A DNA stretch of 51,294 bases from NCBI GenBank assembly GCA_023437745.1, contig JAEZFI010000088.1, positions 1-51,294 on the forward strand, read 5' to 3'. A program made the position numbers and the translations under genes. Source of the stretch: Actinomycetes bacterium. Lineage in GTDB: Bacteria; Actinomycetota; Acidimicrobiia; Acidimicrobiales; Microtrichaceae. This document shows, one piece after another, positions 7,880 through 15,065 of this stretch; position 1 is the stretch's first letter, and each line of letters begins with the position of its first letter. The notes beneath the pieces were generated by a model. The model did no database searches. It was not told where the DNA came from and saw only the letters and a program-made list of their open reading frames with translations.

Positions 7880-8938
7880 TCAGCCGCCGGCGAGGGTGAC
7901 CCAGGCGCTGGTGAGCGAGGGCGGGCTGCCCGGCGTGCACAGGTCCTGGGCGGTCGAGTTGTGCTTCGGGACCGCATCGGCGAGGCACGCCGGCTGACCC
8001 GAGGTGGTGAGCTGGTGGGCCCCACCCCAGGGCGCGGTGCCGGTGTCGACGGAGACCTGCGGGACGCCCATCCCCAGCGCGTTCCACGCTGCGGTCTGGG
8101 CGGCGTGGTTGTTCTCGCCGGTGTGCGAGAGGCCGTACATGTCGGAGGCGGGCGTGGCGAAGCCGCCCTCGGTGATCCAGGGGGCGACGGTGATCGTCAC
8201 GCCGTCGTCGTACTCGTCGAAGGGCCCCGAGATCATGCCGACGCGGTCGACGTCGTGGAACTTGGCGGCGTAGAGGGCGACGCCGGCCCCGAGCGAGTGG
8301 CCCATCAGCACGACCTTCGACCAGTCGAGGTCGCACACCCCGTAGGTGGGATCGACGCTCGTGCAGGTCGCGCCGCTGCGCTGCTGGAACTGCCCCCAGT
8401 CCTCGGAGGGGAACGCGACGCGGAGGTGCTCGACGAGCCGGAGGACCCGGTTCTCCACGGAGTTCGCCGCGTCGACCGAGATCGTGGGGGAGTCGTACGC
8501 GGCCGACGTCGGGTCGGGCACGAGCTCCCCGAAGACCGTCTCGGCCCGGAACGCCCGGTGGCAGTCGGGGTCGAGGGTGGCGTTGCCGAGCGGGCACGCC
8601 GCACCGGTGCCGGTGCCGCTCGAGTAGCGGACCCCGATGGTGTGGTAGCCCGCGGCCGACAGCCCGCCGAGCAGCTTGGAGTACCCGAGGGGCTGTGCGC
8701 CGGAGCCGTTGAAGAAGAGGACGAGCCGGTGCCGGCTGGTCGACGTCGGCGGTGTGACGATGTGCGTCTGGAGGGTGTCGCAGCTGATCCCCGTCCCGGT
8801 GGTGCACGGGTTGATGCTGTGCGAGGCCGAAGGTGGTCCCGTGGGCGTCTGGCAGCTGCTGAGGGCGACCCCCAGCATCGCCACGCACGCCGCGCGTCCC
8901 ACCAGGCGCCGCGCGCCGCGTCGTTCTCTCACTCGCAT
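7880..8938 (-). CDS. Exported lipoprotein alpha/beta hydrolase
   Basis: A 352-residue secreted hydrolase. A twin-basic N-terminus and hydrophobic segment end at the lipobox LSSC (Cys29). The nucleophile elbow GHSLGAG gives Ser215; a candidate catalytic His is in GGAHQL near the C-terminus, with an acidic partner upstream. Several Cys residues fit an extracytoplasmic location. The arrangement matches the BPSS1187-like hydrolases, whose substrate is unknown. The gene lies downstream of the acyltransferase gene on the same strand (46 bp gap) and may be cotranscribed. Confidence 0.8.
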   Translation of the reverse strand: MRVRERRGARRLVGRAACVAMLGVALSSCQTPTGPPSASHSINPCTTGTGISCDTLQTHIVTPPTSTSRHRLVLFFNGSGAQPLGYSKLLGGLSAAGYHTIGVRYSSGTGTGAACPLGNATLDPDCHRAFRAETVFGELVPDPTSAAYDSPTISVDAANSVENRVLRLVEHLRVAFPSEDWGQFQQRSGATCTSVDPTYGVCDLDWSKVVLMGHSLGAGVALYAAKFHDVDRVGMISGPFDEYDDGVTITVAPWITEGGFATPASDMYGLSHTGENNHAAQTAAWNALGMGVPQVSVDTGTAPWGGAHQLTTSGQPACLADAVPKHNSTAQDLCTPGSPPSLTSAWVTLAGG

Positions 8939-8984
8939 CCCGCCTCCTTGCCGCCCGGACGCTAGCGCTCGGTGGTGACGGCCG

Positions 8985-10106
8985 TCACGATCTTTCGCTG
9001 AACCTCGCCGAGTTGACGACGTTGCCGCCGGTCGCGGCGCGCCCGGGACGCGATCGGAGGTCGACGGGTGCGTCGCTCAGGTCGACCGTGTCCCGTTGCA
9101 GCGGCCACACGTGCGTGGTCCGCCCGGCGGCGAGGTCCTCGACCCAGCCGACCGCCAGCACGATCAGGAAGGTGAGCGCGAGGACCACCGCGACCCGCGG
9201 GACGGTGTGGTCCAGCACTGTGCGACCCTTGCTCATCTCGATGACCACGCCCGTGGCGAGCGCGTGCCAGAGGTAGATCGAGAGCGCCCGCTTCTGGATC
9301 CACTCGACGGTGGAGCCCACGAGGGGCTGCCCGGCGGCCCGGTTGATCGGCGCGGTCAGGGCGACCGCCAGGCCCACCCACACGAGGCCGACCGACGCGT
9401 TGAGGAACGGCGACGAGGTGGTGGTCACCCCGAAGCCGGTCACGGCAGCGGCGTAGCCCACCGCCACGACCCCGGCGCCGACGCCCACGGCGGCAAGGGT
9501 GCGACTGGACGGCAGCTGCCGCCGCCGATCGTGGTAGCTGTAGCCCAGGGCCCAGAAGAAGAGGTTGGAGGTCAGCGCGCCGAGCGCGTCGACGCGCAGC
9601 AGCCCGGAGAGGAGGACCGGGATGCCGAGGATCGCCAGGGTCGCCACCGGGTGGCGCTGGTGGAGTCGGCGGAGCGGGATGCCGACGACCATGAAGATCA
9701 CGTAGGCGTTCAGGTACCAGAGCGCCATCCACGTCCAGTACAGGGGGTCGCCCGAGCCGCCCGGGCCGACCGGCGGGAGGATCGGGAACAGGAACCCGAC
9801 GATGCCCCAGACCGGCACGTCGCTCCACCGGCCGGCGACGCTGTAGACGACGAAGACCACCAGCGACCAGGACCACATCGGGATGAGGATCCGGCGGAGG
9901 CGGTGCCGGAGGACCCCCATGGCCGGCTTGCCGTCGAGCGACTTCGCGTAGAGCGCACCGCCCACGAAGAACATCGCGGGCATGGCCGCGAACCAGCTCC
10001 ACTTGGGGTCGCCCGACGCGTGGTAGATCACCACGCGCACGGTCGCGACCGCGCGAAGCACGTCCAGCATGCGATTCCGCGTCGGCGGCGCGGTCACGAT
10101 CGTCAA
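8985..10106 (-). CDS. Membrane acyltransferase (acyltransferase-3 / OafA-like)
   Basis: About 373 residues with around ten membrane segments. The N-terminal RMLDVLRAVATVRVVIYHA contains the active-site Arg and His region of the acyltransferase-3 family, which O-acetylates or O-acylates sugars, peptidoglycan or lipids at the membrane. The open frame extends 86 codons further upstream, but those residues are polar and unlike the family. The TTG at 10106 has an AGGGAAGG Shine-Dalgarno 8 nt upstream and puts the first family block at residue 13; GTG 10097 is the alternative. The acceptor is unknown. Confidence 0.85.
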   Translation of the reverse strand: MTIVTAPPTRNRMLDVLRAVATVRVVIYHASGDPKWSWFAAMPAMFFVGGALYAKSLDGKPAMGVLRHRLRRILIPMWSWSLVVFVVYSVAGRWSDVPVWGIVGFLFPILPPVGPGGSGDPLYWTWMALWYLNAYVIFMVVGIPLRRLHQRHPVATLAILGIPVLLSGLLRVDALGALTSNLFFWALGYSYHDRRRQLPSSRTLAAVGVGAGVVAVGYAAAVTGFGVTTTSSPFLNASVGLVWVGLAVALTAPINRAAGQPLVGSTVEWIQKRALSIYLWHALATGVVIEMSKGRTVLDHTVPRVAVVLALTFLIVLAVGWVEDLAAGRTTHVWPLQRDTVDLSDAPVDLRSRPGRAATGGNVVNSARFSERS

Positions 10107-10324
10107 ATGTGAACCCTTCCCTGAGTTCGAGGGTGCCAGCCTGCCCCAGACTGGCGCGCCGTTCAATTGGCGTCGGCAACGATGTTGGTCGCAAGGAGTG
10201 CGCCGGCTCGCGCGGCGGGTGGTCGTCGGCCACGTCGTCGAGCGGCCGTCGACCTGGTGCGTCGAAAACCGTTGTCGTGCAGCGCCGGAGGGGTGAGGAT
10301 GACCTTGGCCGTGAGGGGGAATCG

Positions 10325-10639
10325 ATGGTCGTGACGGCGACAACGGGCGAGCAGGTCGTGGCACATCCCAGTCGCGACCCTCAGACGCGGGCGATCGTCA
10401 GGGAGATCGTGCGCGGCAACCACACGGAGTGCCTCACGTGCGGCGAGCAGGTCCGCTTCCGGGCGAGGCTCCGCCACCTCACGGTGATCTGCAACGTCTA
10501 CACCGACGGCCGCTGGAACCGCGTCGAGCACTACCACCTGGACTGCTACCGCGAGAGCGGCGAGCCCCACGGGCACGCGGACAGCACGGAGATCCGCCGT
10601 CCCCCACGCGCGTCGACCGGGGTGGTCCGGCCGCACTGA
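10325..10639 (+). CDS. Small Cys/His protein, probable zinc binding
   Basis: A 104-residue protein of unknown function. A CxxC at 36/39 (CLTC) and HxxC at 71/74 (HLDC) flank a basic core rich in Arg and aromatic residues (RFRARLRHLTVICNVYTDGRW). This spacing fits a single treble-clef-like zinc site. A GAGGGGGA Shine-Dalgarno before the ATG at 10325 fixes the start; the longer frame upstream looks non-coding. The protein is cytoplasmic. The neighbouring genes give no functional clue. Confidence 0.65.
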   Translation: MVVTATTGEQVVAHPSRDPQTRAIVREIVRGNHTECLTCGEQVRFRARLRHLTVICNVYTDGRWNRVEHYHLDCYRESGEPHGHADSTEIRRPPRASTGVVRPH

Positions 10640-10695
10640 CCGGTCGCGGCGTCAAGGGGGGTGTGCTCCCCGGCGCCCGCGACGACGTCGAGACC

Positions 10696-10701
10696 TACGC
10701 T
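10696..10701 (+). promoter_or_regulatory. -10 hexamer of the GNAT gene
   Basis: TACGCT lies 6 nt before the ATG at 10708, predicting a leaderless mRNA. Confidence 0.4.
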
Positions 10702-10707
10702 GTCTCG

Positions 10708-11478
10708 ATGCGGGCTGCGTTGCGGGCGGTGTCCGAGGCGCTCGACTACGCCTCCCGGGGGGTCGTCCGCTCGTTCGTCTGCGTCGTCGTCCTCGGCGCG
10801 GTCACCGCTGCGGCGATCCTGGGGGGAGCGGGCTTCGCGGGTCCGCTGGCGCTGGTGTTCCTCGGCATCGCGCTGCTCGCGACCGCCACGGCGCTCGTCG
10901 TCCTCCGCCGGCTGGCGCTCGTGGACCAGCTGCTGGGCCTCGACATGTCGATGGCTCGACTGGCCACCCTCACGCGGGGCTTCGACACGGAGCGGTTGAG
11001 CGTGCGGCTCGCCGGCCACCACGCTCCCGAGTCGATCGAGCGGATGCTCGACGCCGAGTTCATGCACCAGAACGGCTGGGCGCCCGGCCATCGGTCCCAG
11101 CTGCTCGAGATGATGCGGCGACCCCGCTGGGTGCTCGTGGAGCACGGCTACCTGCTCGCCTCGGACCGGAGCACGGGCGACATGGTCGGGATGGTCACCT
11201 TCTCGAAGTTCGACCGGCGCTCGAGCCGCTGTGAGCTGGGTTGGTTCGTGGCGCCCGACCGACGGGGCGAGGGCTTCGGGCTCGAGCTGCTCGAGGCCTC
11301 GGTCGCCGAGCTCCACGCCCTCGGGATCGCGGTCGTGGTGATCGTGACCCGCGCGAGCAACCTCAAGGTGCAGCGGTGCATGGATCGCATCGGTGGGGTC
11401 CGGGTGGACAAGCGGCCCGCCGACATGCCCGACGGCAGCGTGGGCGAGCTGCTCTGGTACGAGCACCGGGCCGCCTGA
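10708..11478 (+). CDS. GNAT-family N-acetyltransferase with N-terminal membrane hairpin
   Basis: A 256-residue protein. Two hydrophobic segments (about 18-40 and 45-66) form an N-terminal membrane anchor. The C-terminal half is a GNAT fold: GMVTFSKFDRRSSRCELGWFVAPDRRGEGFGLELLEAS includes the acetyl-CoA loop RRGEGFG. The acetylated target is unknown; membrane tethering suggests a membrane-proximal substrate. ATG 10708 was chosen for the TACGCT hexamer 6 nt upstream; GTG 10663 is an alternative with a poorly spaced G-run. It converges with the metalloprotease gene. Confidence 0.75.
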   Translation: MRAALRAVSEALDYASRGVVRSFVCVVVLGAVTAAAILGGAGFAGPLALVFLGIALLATATALVVLRRLALVDQLLGLDMSMARLATLTRGFDTERLSVRLAGHHAPESIERMLDAEFMHQNGWAPGHRSQLLEMMRRPRWVLVEHGYLLASDRSTGDMVGMVTFSKFDRRSSRCELGWFVAPDRRGEGFGLELLEASVAELHALGIAVVVIVTRASNLKVQRCMDRIGGVRVDKRPADMPDGSVGELLWYEHRAA

Positions 11479-11493
11479 GGCCGCGTCAGGAGC

Positions 11494-12513
11494 TCAGATC
11501 CCGGGGAAGCAGGTACCGGAGCCGAGTGCGGCGAGGCCCTGCCGGTCGCCGGGGCCCCAGTCGGTGCGGTCGGCGGTCGTGCGGTACATCAGCTCGTTCG
11601 AGTCCTTCACGTGGTCGAGCCCGACGACGTGGCCCAGCTCGTGCTGGATGATCGCCCGGGCGACGTCCTCGGAGCCGGGGAGGACCTCCTCGGTGATCTG
11701 CGGTCCGTCGAGGCTGATCGCGCCGCTCACGTACACCTGCTGCTGTCCGTCGACGAGTGCGGAGCTGCCGCCCACGCCGGCGGTGGCGCCACCGAGCATG
11801 GGGACCTGGCTCGGATCCGTCCACGCGATGAGCAGGGGCGCCCAGCGGTTCGGGTAGCGGTCGGGTTGGTAGGCGGCGCGGGTCTCGCTCGCCACCTCGT
11901 CGGTGGTGCCGTCGTCGACGAAGACCAGACCCGTCGCGGCGCTCACCCTGTCGACCGCCTCGCGGACCAGCCGATCCGTCGAGGCCGGGGCGTTCCCGCG
12001 GTTGACCACGTAGTGGATCGGGCGGCACGGGTCGTAGGCCACGGGCGATCCGTCGGCCTGCACCTTCAGGAACGCGTAGCTGCCGCCGTCGGCACCCGCG
12101 CTCGGCGGCGTGCCGAGCGGTGCGTCCCGCTCCTCGGGTGACGGTGGCGGTCGGCCGGTGCCGATGGTGGGGCCGGCGAGCTGGTCGGCGCCGTGCGACG
12201 CGAACACGGGCGTGCCCGACCCGCCGGCCGAGGACCAGTAGACGAGCCCGGCGACCATGGCCAGGATCAGGCCGGCGGACACCCATCGGCGCCGAGCCGC
12301 TCGTCGACCTGCCGCTCGCGCCGACCACGCGGCGGCCTGCGCCTCGACCTGCTCCTCGTCGATCCGATGGCGCAGCCAGGCGGCGCGGGCTTCGCGCTCC
12401 TGGTTGGCGAGGCGCTCCGCGGCGGACAGCTCGACGACGCGGGAGGACCGGATGAAGTCCTCGTCGAGGGTGAGGTGCTCCCAGGGGTCGTCGGGATCGC
12501 CGGTCTCGGCCAC
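11494..12513 (-). CDS. Membrane-anchored matrixin-like zinc metalloprotease
   Basis: A 339-residue type II membrane protein: a basic cytoplasmic N-terminus, one membrane segment at about 77-94, then an external domain. The metzincin zinc motif HELGHVVGLDH gives ligands His291, His295 and His301 with Glu292 as base; Met309 in NELMY is the Met-turn. This matches M10-type (matrixin-like) peptidases common in actinobacteria. The GTG start at 12513 is supported by TACGGT 7 nt upstream; the frame is open further upstream but the residues there look unstructured. It is divergent from another metalloprotease gene at 12665. Confidence 0.85.
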   Translation of the reverse strand: MAETGDPDDPWEHLTLDEDFIRSSRVVELSAAERLANQEREARAAWLRHRIDEEQVEAQAAAWSARAAGRRAARRRWVSAGLILAMVAGLVYWSSAGGSGTPVFASHGADQLAGPTIGTGRPPPSPEERDAPLGTPPSAGADGGSYAFLKVQADGSPVAYDPCRPIHYVVNRGNAPASTDRLVREAVDRVSAATGLVFVDDGTTDEVASETRAAYQPDRYPNRWAPLLIAWTDPSQVPMLGGATAGVGGSSALVDGQQQVYVSGAISLDGPQITEEVLPGSEDVARAIIQHELGHVVGLDHVKDSNELMYRTTADRTDWGPGDRQGLAALGSGTCFPGI

Positions 12514-12520
12514 GCTTCGG

Positions 12521-12526
12521 ACCGTA
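12521..12526 (-). promoter_or_regulatory. -10 hexamer of the matrixin-like gene
   Basis: TACGGT (minus strand) lies 7 nt before the GTG at 12513; no Shine-Dalgarno is present. Confidence 0.4.
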
Positions 12527-12664
12527 GCGCTCGCTTCCCTCGGTTGCGCCTCGGTCCGCCGTCGCACTCGGGGTGCGATGGGGGTGGGGAGTGGTCGTGG
12601 GGAAGTGGTGGCGGGGCCGGACGACCCGCGGTAGAACATCTCTCGGGGGCAGGGGGAGTCGGCG

Positions 12665-13528
12665 ATGAACAGGATGAGGATCGCGCTCGGCGCGGCCTGG
12701 CTGCTGGGTGCCGTTGCGTGCGCGCCCACACCGGTGACCGGGGACCCGACGGCGACGACCACCACGACGCTGCCGCAGGCCGTCCGAACGTCGGTGGACC
12801 GCCCGGACCAGTCGTCGCTGCTCCAGGTGAAGGCGTTGTACGTCGTGCCGTCCGACGGGCTGGATCGTCAGCTCGACGTGAACGGGCGCATCGCGACGTC
12901 CGTCGAGTCGGTGCAGCGGTGGTTCGAGGCGCAGGGTGGGAAGCGATTGCGGTTCGACACCTTCGACGGGTCGCTCGACGTCGCTTTCCTGCGGCTCACG
13001 TCGACCACCGCCCAGATCGAGGCGCTCGCGTCGCCGCTCGGCGCCCTGCGGGACGCGCTCGTCGCCGCCGGGTTCACGGACCCGAAGAAGAGCTACGTGA
13101 TGTTCTACGAGGGCCAGCAGCCGGGCGTGTGCGGGAGCGCCTACCGGCCCGGGCGGCAGGCGGGCATCTACCTCCACACCCCGAACTGCGACGAGATCGG
13201 GATGTCGCTGACGTCGCCGAGGTGGATGGACTACACGGTCATCCACGAGATCTTCCACAACCTCGGGGCGGTGCCGGACTGCGCGCCCAACACGAGCGCC
13301 TCGGGCCACGTGGGTGACCAGCCCAACGACCTCATGTACTCGGGGCCGTTGCCCCGACCGCTGCCCCGAGTGCTCGACGCGAACCGCGACGACTACTGGG
13401 GTCATGGACGGGCGGACTGCACGGACCTGACCCGCAGCGCCTTCCTCGACCCGCTGCCGGCGGGGGTCAGCACCCCGGCCGCCGTCTCGACGACCCCCGG
13501 CCCCGAGGTGCAGGCCACCGCCCCGTAG
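12665..13528 (+). CDS. Secreted lipoprotein with HExxH metalloprotease motif
   Basis: A 287-residue lipoprotein with signal sequence ending AVAC (Cys19), then a short Thr-rich linker. HEIFHNLG supplies His194, Glu195 and His198; His215 in SGHVGD is the probable third ligand and Met224 in NDLMY a Met-turn. The spacing between the second and third His is longer than in matrixins, with Cys206 in between. Other Cys residues (156, 175) may form disulfides. No assigned family is recognised; a zinc peptidase is inferred. A GGGGGAG Shine-Dalgarno precedes the ATG. It is divergent from the matrixin-like gene. Confidence 0.72.
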   Translation: MNRMRIALGAAWLLGAVACAPTPVTGDPTATTTTTLPQAVRTSVDRPDQSSLLQVKALYVVPSDGLDRQLDVNGRIATSVESVQRWFEAQGGKRLRFDTFDGSLDVAFLRLTSTTAQIEALASPLGALRDALVAAGFTDPKKSYVMFYEGQQPGVCGSAYRPGRQAGIYLHTPNCDEIGMSLTSPRWMDYTVIHEIFHNLGAVPDCAPNTSASGHVGDQPNDLMYSGPLPRPLPRVLDANRDDYWGHGRADCTDLTRSAFLDPLPAGVSTPAAVSTTPGPEVQATAP

Positions 13529-13567
13529 CAGCGTGGCCGCCGCAGCGAACGCGATCCCCGCCACGCC

Positions 13568-13616
13568 GTTCTCGGGGTTGAGCGCGTCGGTTTCCAACGC
13601 GCTGGACCCCGAGAAC
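13568..13616. terminator. Long hairpin between convergent genes
   Basis: Arms of 20 nt (13568-13587 and 13597-13616) pair with two mismatches around a 9-nt loop. The left arm starts GTTCTCGGGG and the right arm ends CCCCGAGAAC. There is no T-run. Its position between converging stop codons (13528 and 13632) fits a bidirectional terminator or RNA-end stabiliser. Confidence 0.6.
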
Positions 13617-13631
13617 GAAGGGTTGGGAGGC

Positions 13632-14087
13632 TCAGTTGGGCTCGCGCGGCTTGACGTGTTCGCTCCAGCCGACGCCGTCCCACCAGCGGAGGACGGTCGG
13701 GTCGTGAGGATCGACGTGCCAATCGGCGGGTGCCGGGATCGGTGCAGCGTTCGGGTACGCGGACGGCGGCGCTGCGGGTGGCGGCGCGTAGGGAGGGGCG
13801 GCAGCGGAAGGCCACTGGTTCGGGGCGGCGGTCCGGGGGTCGGGCGGCGCGTAGGGCTGCAGCCCGGGCGGTCGAGGCGAGGCCTGGGCGGCGGCCTTGA
13901 TCCGTTCCCGCATCAGGAGGTAGGCGGGGAAGCCGACGATCCAGAGCAGGATCGTGAGGAGGAACCAGCCGAGCGGTCCCATGTCGAGGAGCCCCGAGGT
14001 GAGCCCGCGGCGAGCCCCGATCTGCGCGGCATCGACGCCGACCCAGATCGACGTGCCGATCACGATGGCCCACACCAGGTAGTCCAC
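13632..14087 (-). CDS. DUF2510-type small membrane protein
   Basis: A 151-residue protein. Two membrane segments (about 1-20 and 34-58) are followed by a Pro/Ala-rich linker (about 65-120) and a C-terminal WHVDPHDPTVLRWWDGVGWSEHV, the actinobacterial DUF2510 motif (W-x-x-DP, then R-x-WDG-x-x-W). The motif occurs in many envelope or secretion-related actinobacterial proteins; its role is unknown. It converges with the metalloprotease gene, and the long hairpin lies between. Confidence 0.75.
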   Translation of the reverse strand: MDYLVWAIVIGTSIWVGVDAAQIGARRGLTSGLLDMGPLGWFLLTILLWIVGFPAYLLMRERIKAAAQASPRPPGLQPYAPPDPRTAAPNQWPSAAAPPYAPPPAAPPSAYPNAAPIPAPADWHVDPHDPTVLRWWDGVGWSEHVKPREPN

Positions 14088-14156
14088 GACGCTCCTCTCC
14101 GGGCGGACGTCACCGACTGTAGGACAGGCCCGACGGGCTTCCGTCTCGGGGACGCG

Positions 14157-14188
14157 ACACGGGCCCCGGATCGCTCCGGGGCCCGTGT
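14157..14188. terminator. Strong hairpin downstream of tRNA-Lys
   Basis: A perfect 14-bp GC-rich stem (14157-14170 with 14175-14188) has a 4-nt loop. It begins 17 nt past the 3' end of tRNA-Lys on the minus strand. No T-run follows on either strand. Confidence 0.7.
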
Positions 14189-14205
14189 GCGTTGGTCTTC
14201 TGGTG

Positions 14206-14278
14206 TGCGCCCCCTGGGACTTGAACCCAGAACCTGCGGATTAAGAGTCCGTTGCTCTGCCAATTGAGCTAGAGGCGC
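14206..14278 (-). tRNA. tRNA-Lys (CTT)
   Basis: A 73-nt cloverleaf. The acceptor stem is GCGCCTC with GGGGCGC, the anticodon loop CTCTTAA carries CTT, and the T-arm is intact. No CCA is encoded. It is downstream of tRNA-His on the same strand, so the two may share a precursor. Confidence 0.95.
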
Positions 14279-14364
14279 GTGCGGCCTGCGACTGTAAGCA
14301 GCGCAGGCCGGGCTCGTCCAGCCCGCACGGGCGCCGGAGCGCCCGAACGGGCCGACGTGCGTGG

Positions 14365-14438
14365 GGTGAGTGAGGGGATTCGAACCCCCGGCCTCCAGTG
14401 CCACAAACTGGCGCTCTAACCAACTGAGCTACACCCAC
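14365..14438 (-). tRNA. tRNA-His (GTG)
   Basis: A cloverleaf with acceptor GTGGGTG paired to CACTCAC and anticodon loop TTGTGGC (anticodon GTG). The discriminator is C and a G precedes position 1 (at 14439), the G-1:C73 identity pair of tRNA-His. No CCA is encoded. Confidence 0.95.
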
Positions 14439-14484
14439 CAAGAGACGGCGATACTAGCCAGCTCGGCGAGCACGGACGAATGAG

Positions 14485-14490
14485 TACCGT
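14485..14490 (+). promoter_or_regulatory. -10 hexamer of tRNA-Arg
   Basis: TACCGT lies 10 nt upstream of the mature tRNA-Arg 5' end. Confidence 0.4.
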
Positions 14491-14500
14491 GTCCCGACAC

Positions 14501-14574
14501 GCCTCCGTAGCTCAGCTGGATAGAGCACCGGACTTCTAATCCGATGGTCGCAGGTTCGAGTCCTGCCGGGGGCG
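14501..14574 (+). tRNA. tRNA-Arg (TCT)
   Basis: A 74-nt cloverleaf. The acceptor is GCCTCCG with CGGGGGC, the anticodon loop CTTCTAA gives TCT, and the T-arm is GCAGG-TTCGAGT-CCTGC. The outermost anticodon-stem pair is a C-A mismatch. It is divergent from the Lys/His pair. Confidence 0.93.
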
Positions 14575-14597
14575 CACATCTCGACCCAGGGGCACCG

Positions 14598-15065
14598 TCA
14601 ACCGGCGCGGCGGAGGGCGGCGAGCTCCTCGGTCAGGCGGTCGAGGGTCCGGTCCTGCACGGCGAGGTGCTCCTGGATCTTGCGGCTCTCCTCGAGCACG
14701 GCCGCGGCGTCGTTGTAGGTGGCCTCGGCTCGGGCGTCCGCGGCGGCCGCCTGGATGTTCTGGCCCACGATGATGATCGGGAGCAGCACGAGCTGGAGGA
14801 AGGTCTGGGCGATCCAGGCCACGATGATGATCCGGTCGTGCGACCTGATCGCGGCGGGGAGGCTGATCAGCGCAAGGATCGTGAAGAGGTAGGCGGCCCA
14901 CATCGTGCCGACGACCACGGTGATCTTGAGCCCGACCTGGGCGTTGATGCGGCCGATCAGACCCTGGCCGTGCACCCGCTCGACGGCGGTGCTCACCTTC
15001 GGCGGGCCGGCGACCCTCCGTTGCTCGACATGGGGGTGTTCGACGTAGTCATATTCGGTCGCCAT
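14598..15065 (-). CDS. DUF1003-type membrane protein
   Basis: A 155-residue protein. After a polar N-terminus with Tyr, Glu and His residues come two membrane segments (about 48-72 and 78-103), joined by a short loop with SHDRI, then a helical, charged, possibly coiled-coil C-terminus (about 108-155). This is the DUF1003 layout; function unknown. The ATG overlaps the start codon of the divergent P-type ATPase gene (shared CATG at 15063-15066), so the two may be regulated together, which hints at a link to ion transport. Confidence 0.78.
   Translation of the reverse strand: MATEYDYVEHPHVEQRRVAGPPKVSTAVERVHGQGLIGRINAQVGLKITVVVGTMWAAYLFTILALISLPAAIRSHDRIIIVAWIAQTFLQLVLLPIIIVGQNIQAAAADARAEATYNDAAAVLEESRKIQEHLAVQDRTLDRLTEELAALRRAG

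Noticed and set aside
4515..10106. P450, hydrolase and acyltransferase considered as a biosynthetic gene cluster.
   Set aside because: They lie on different strands with a two-component system between, and no synthase or terpene cyclase is present.
10107..10364. The 86-codon upstream extension of the acyltransferase reading frame.
   Set aside because: Its residues are Pro/Arg-rich without membrane segments, and a good Shine-Dalgarno at the TTG 10106 explains the start.
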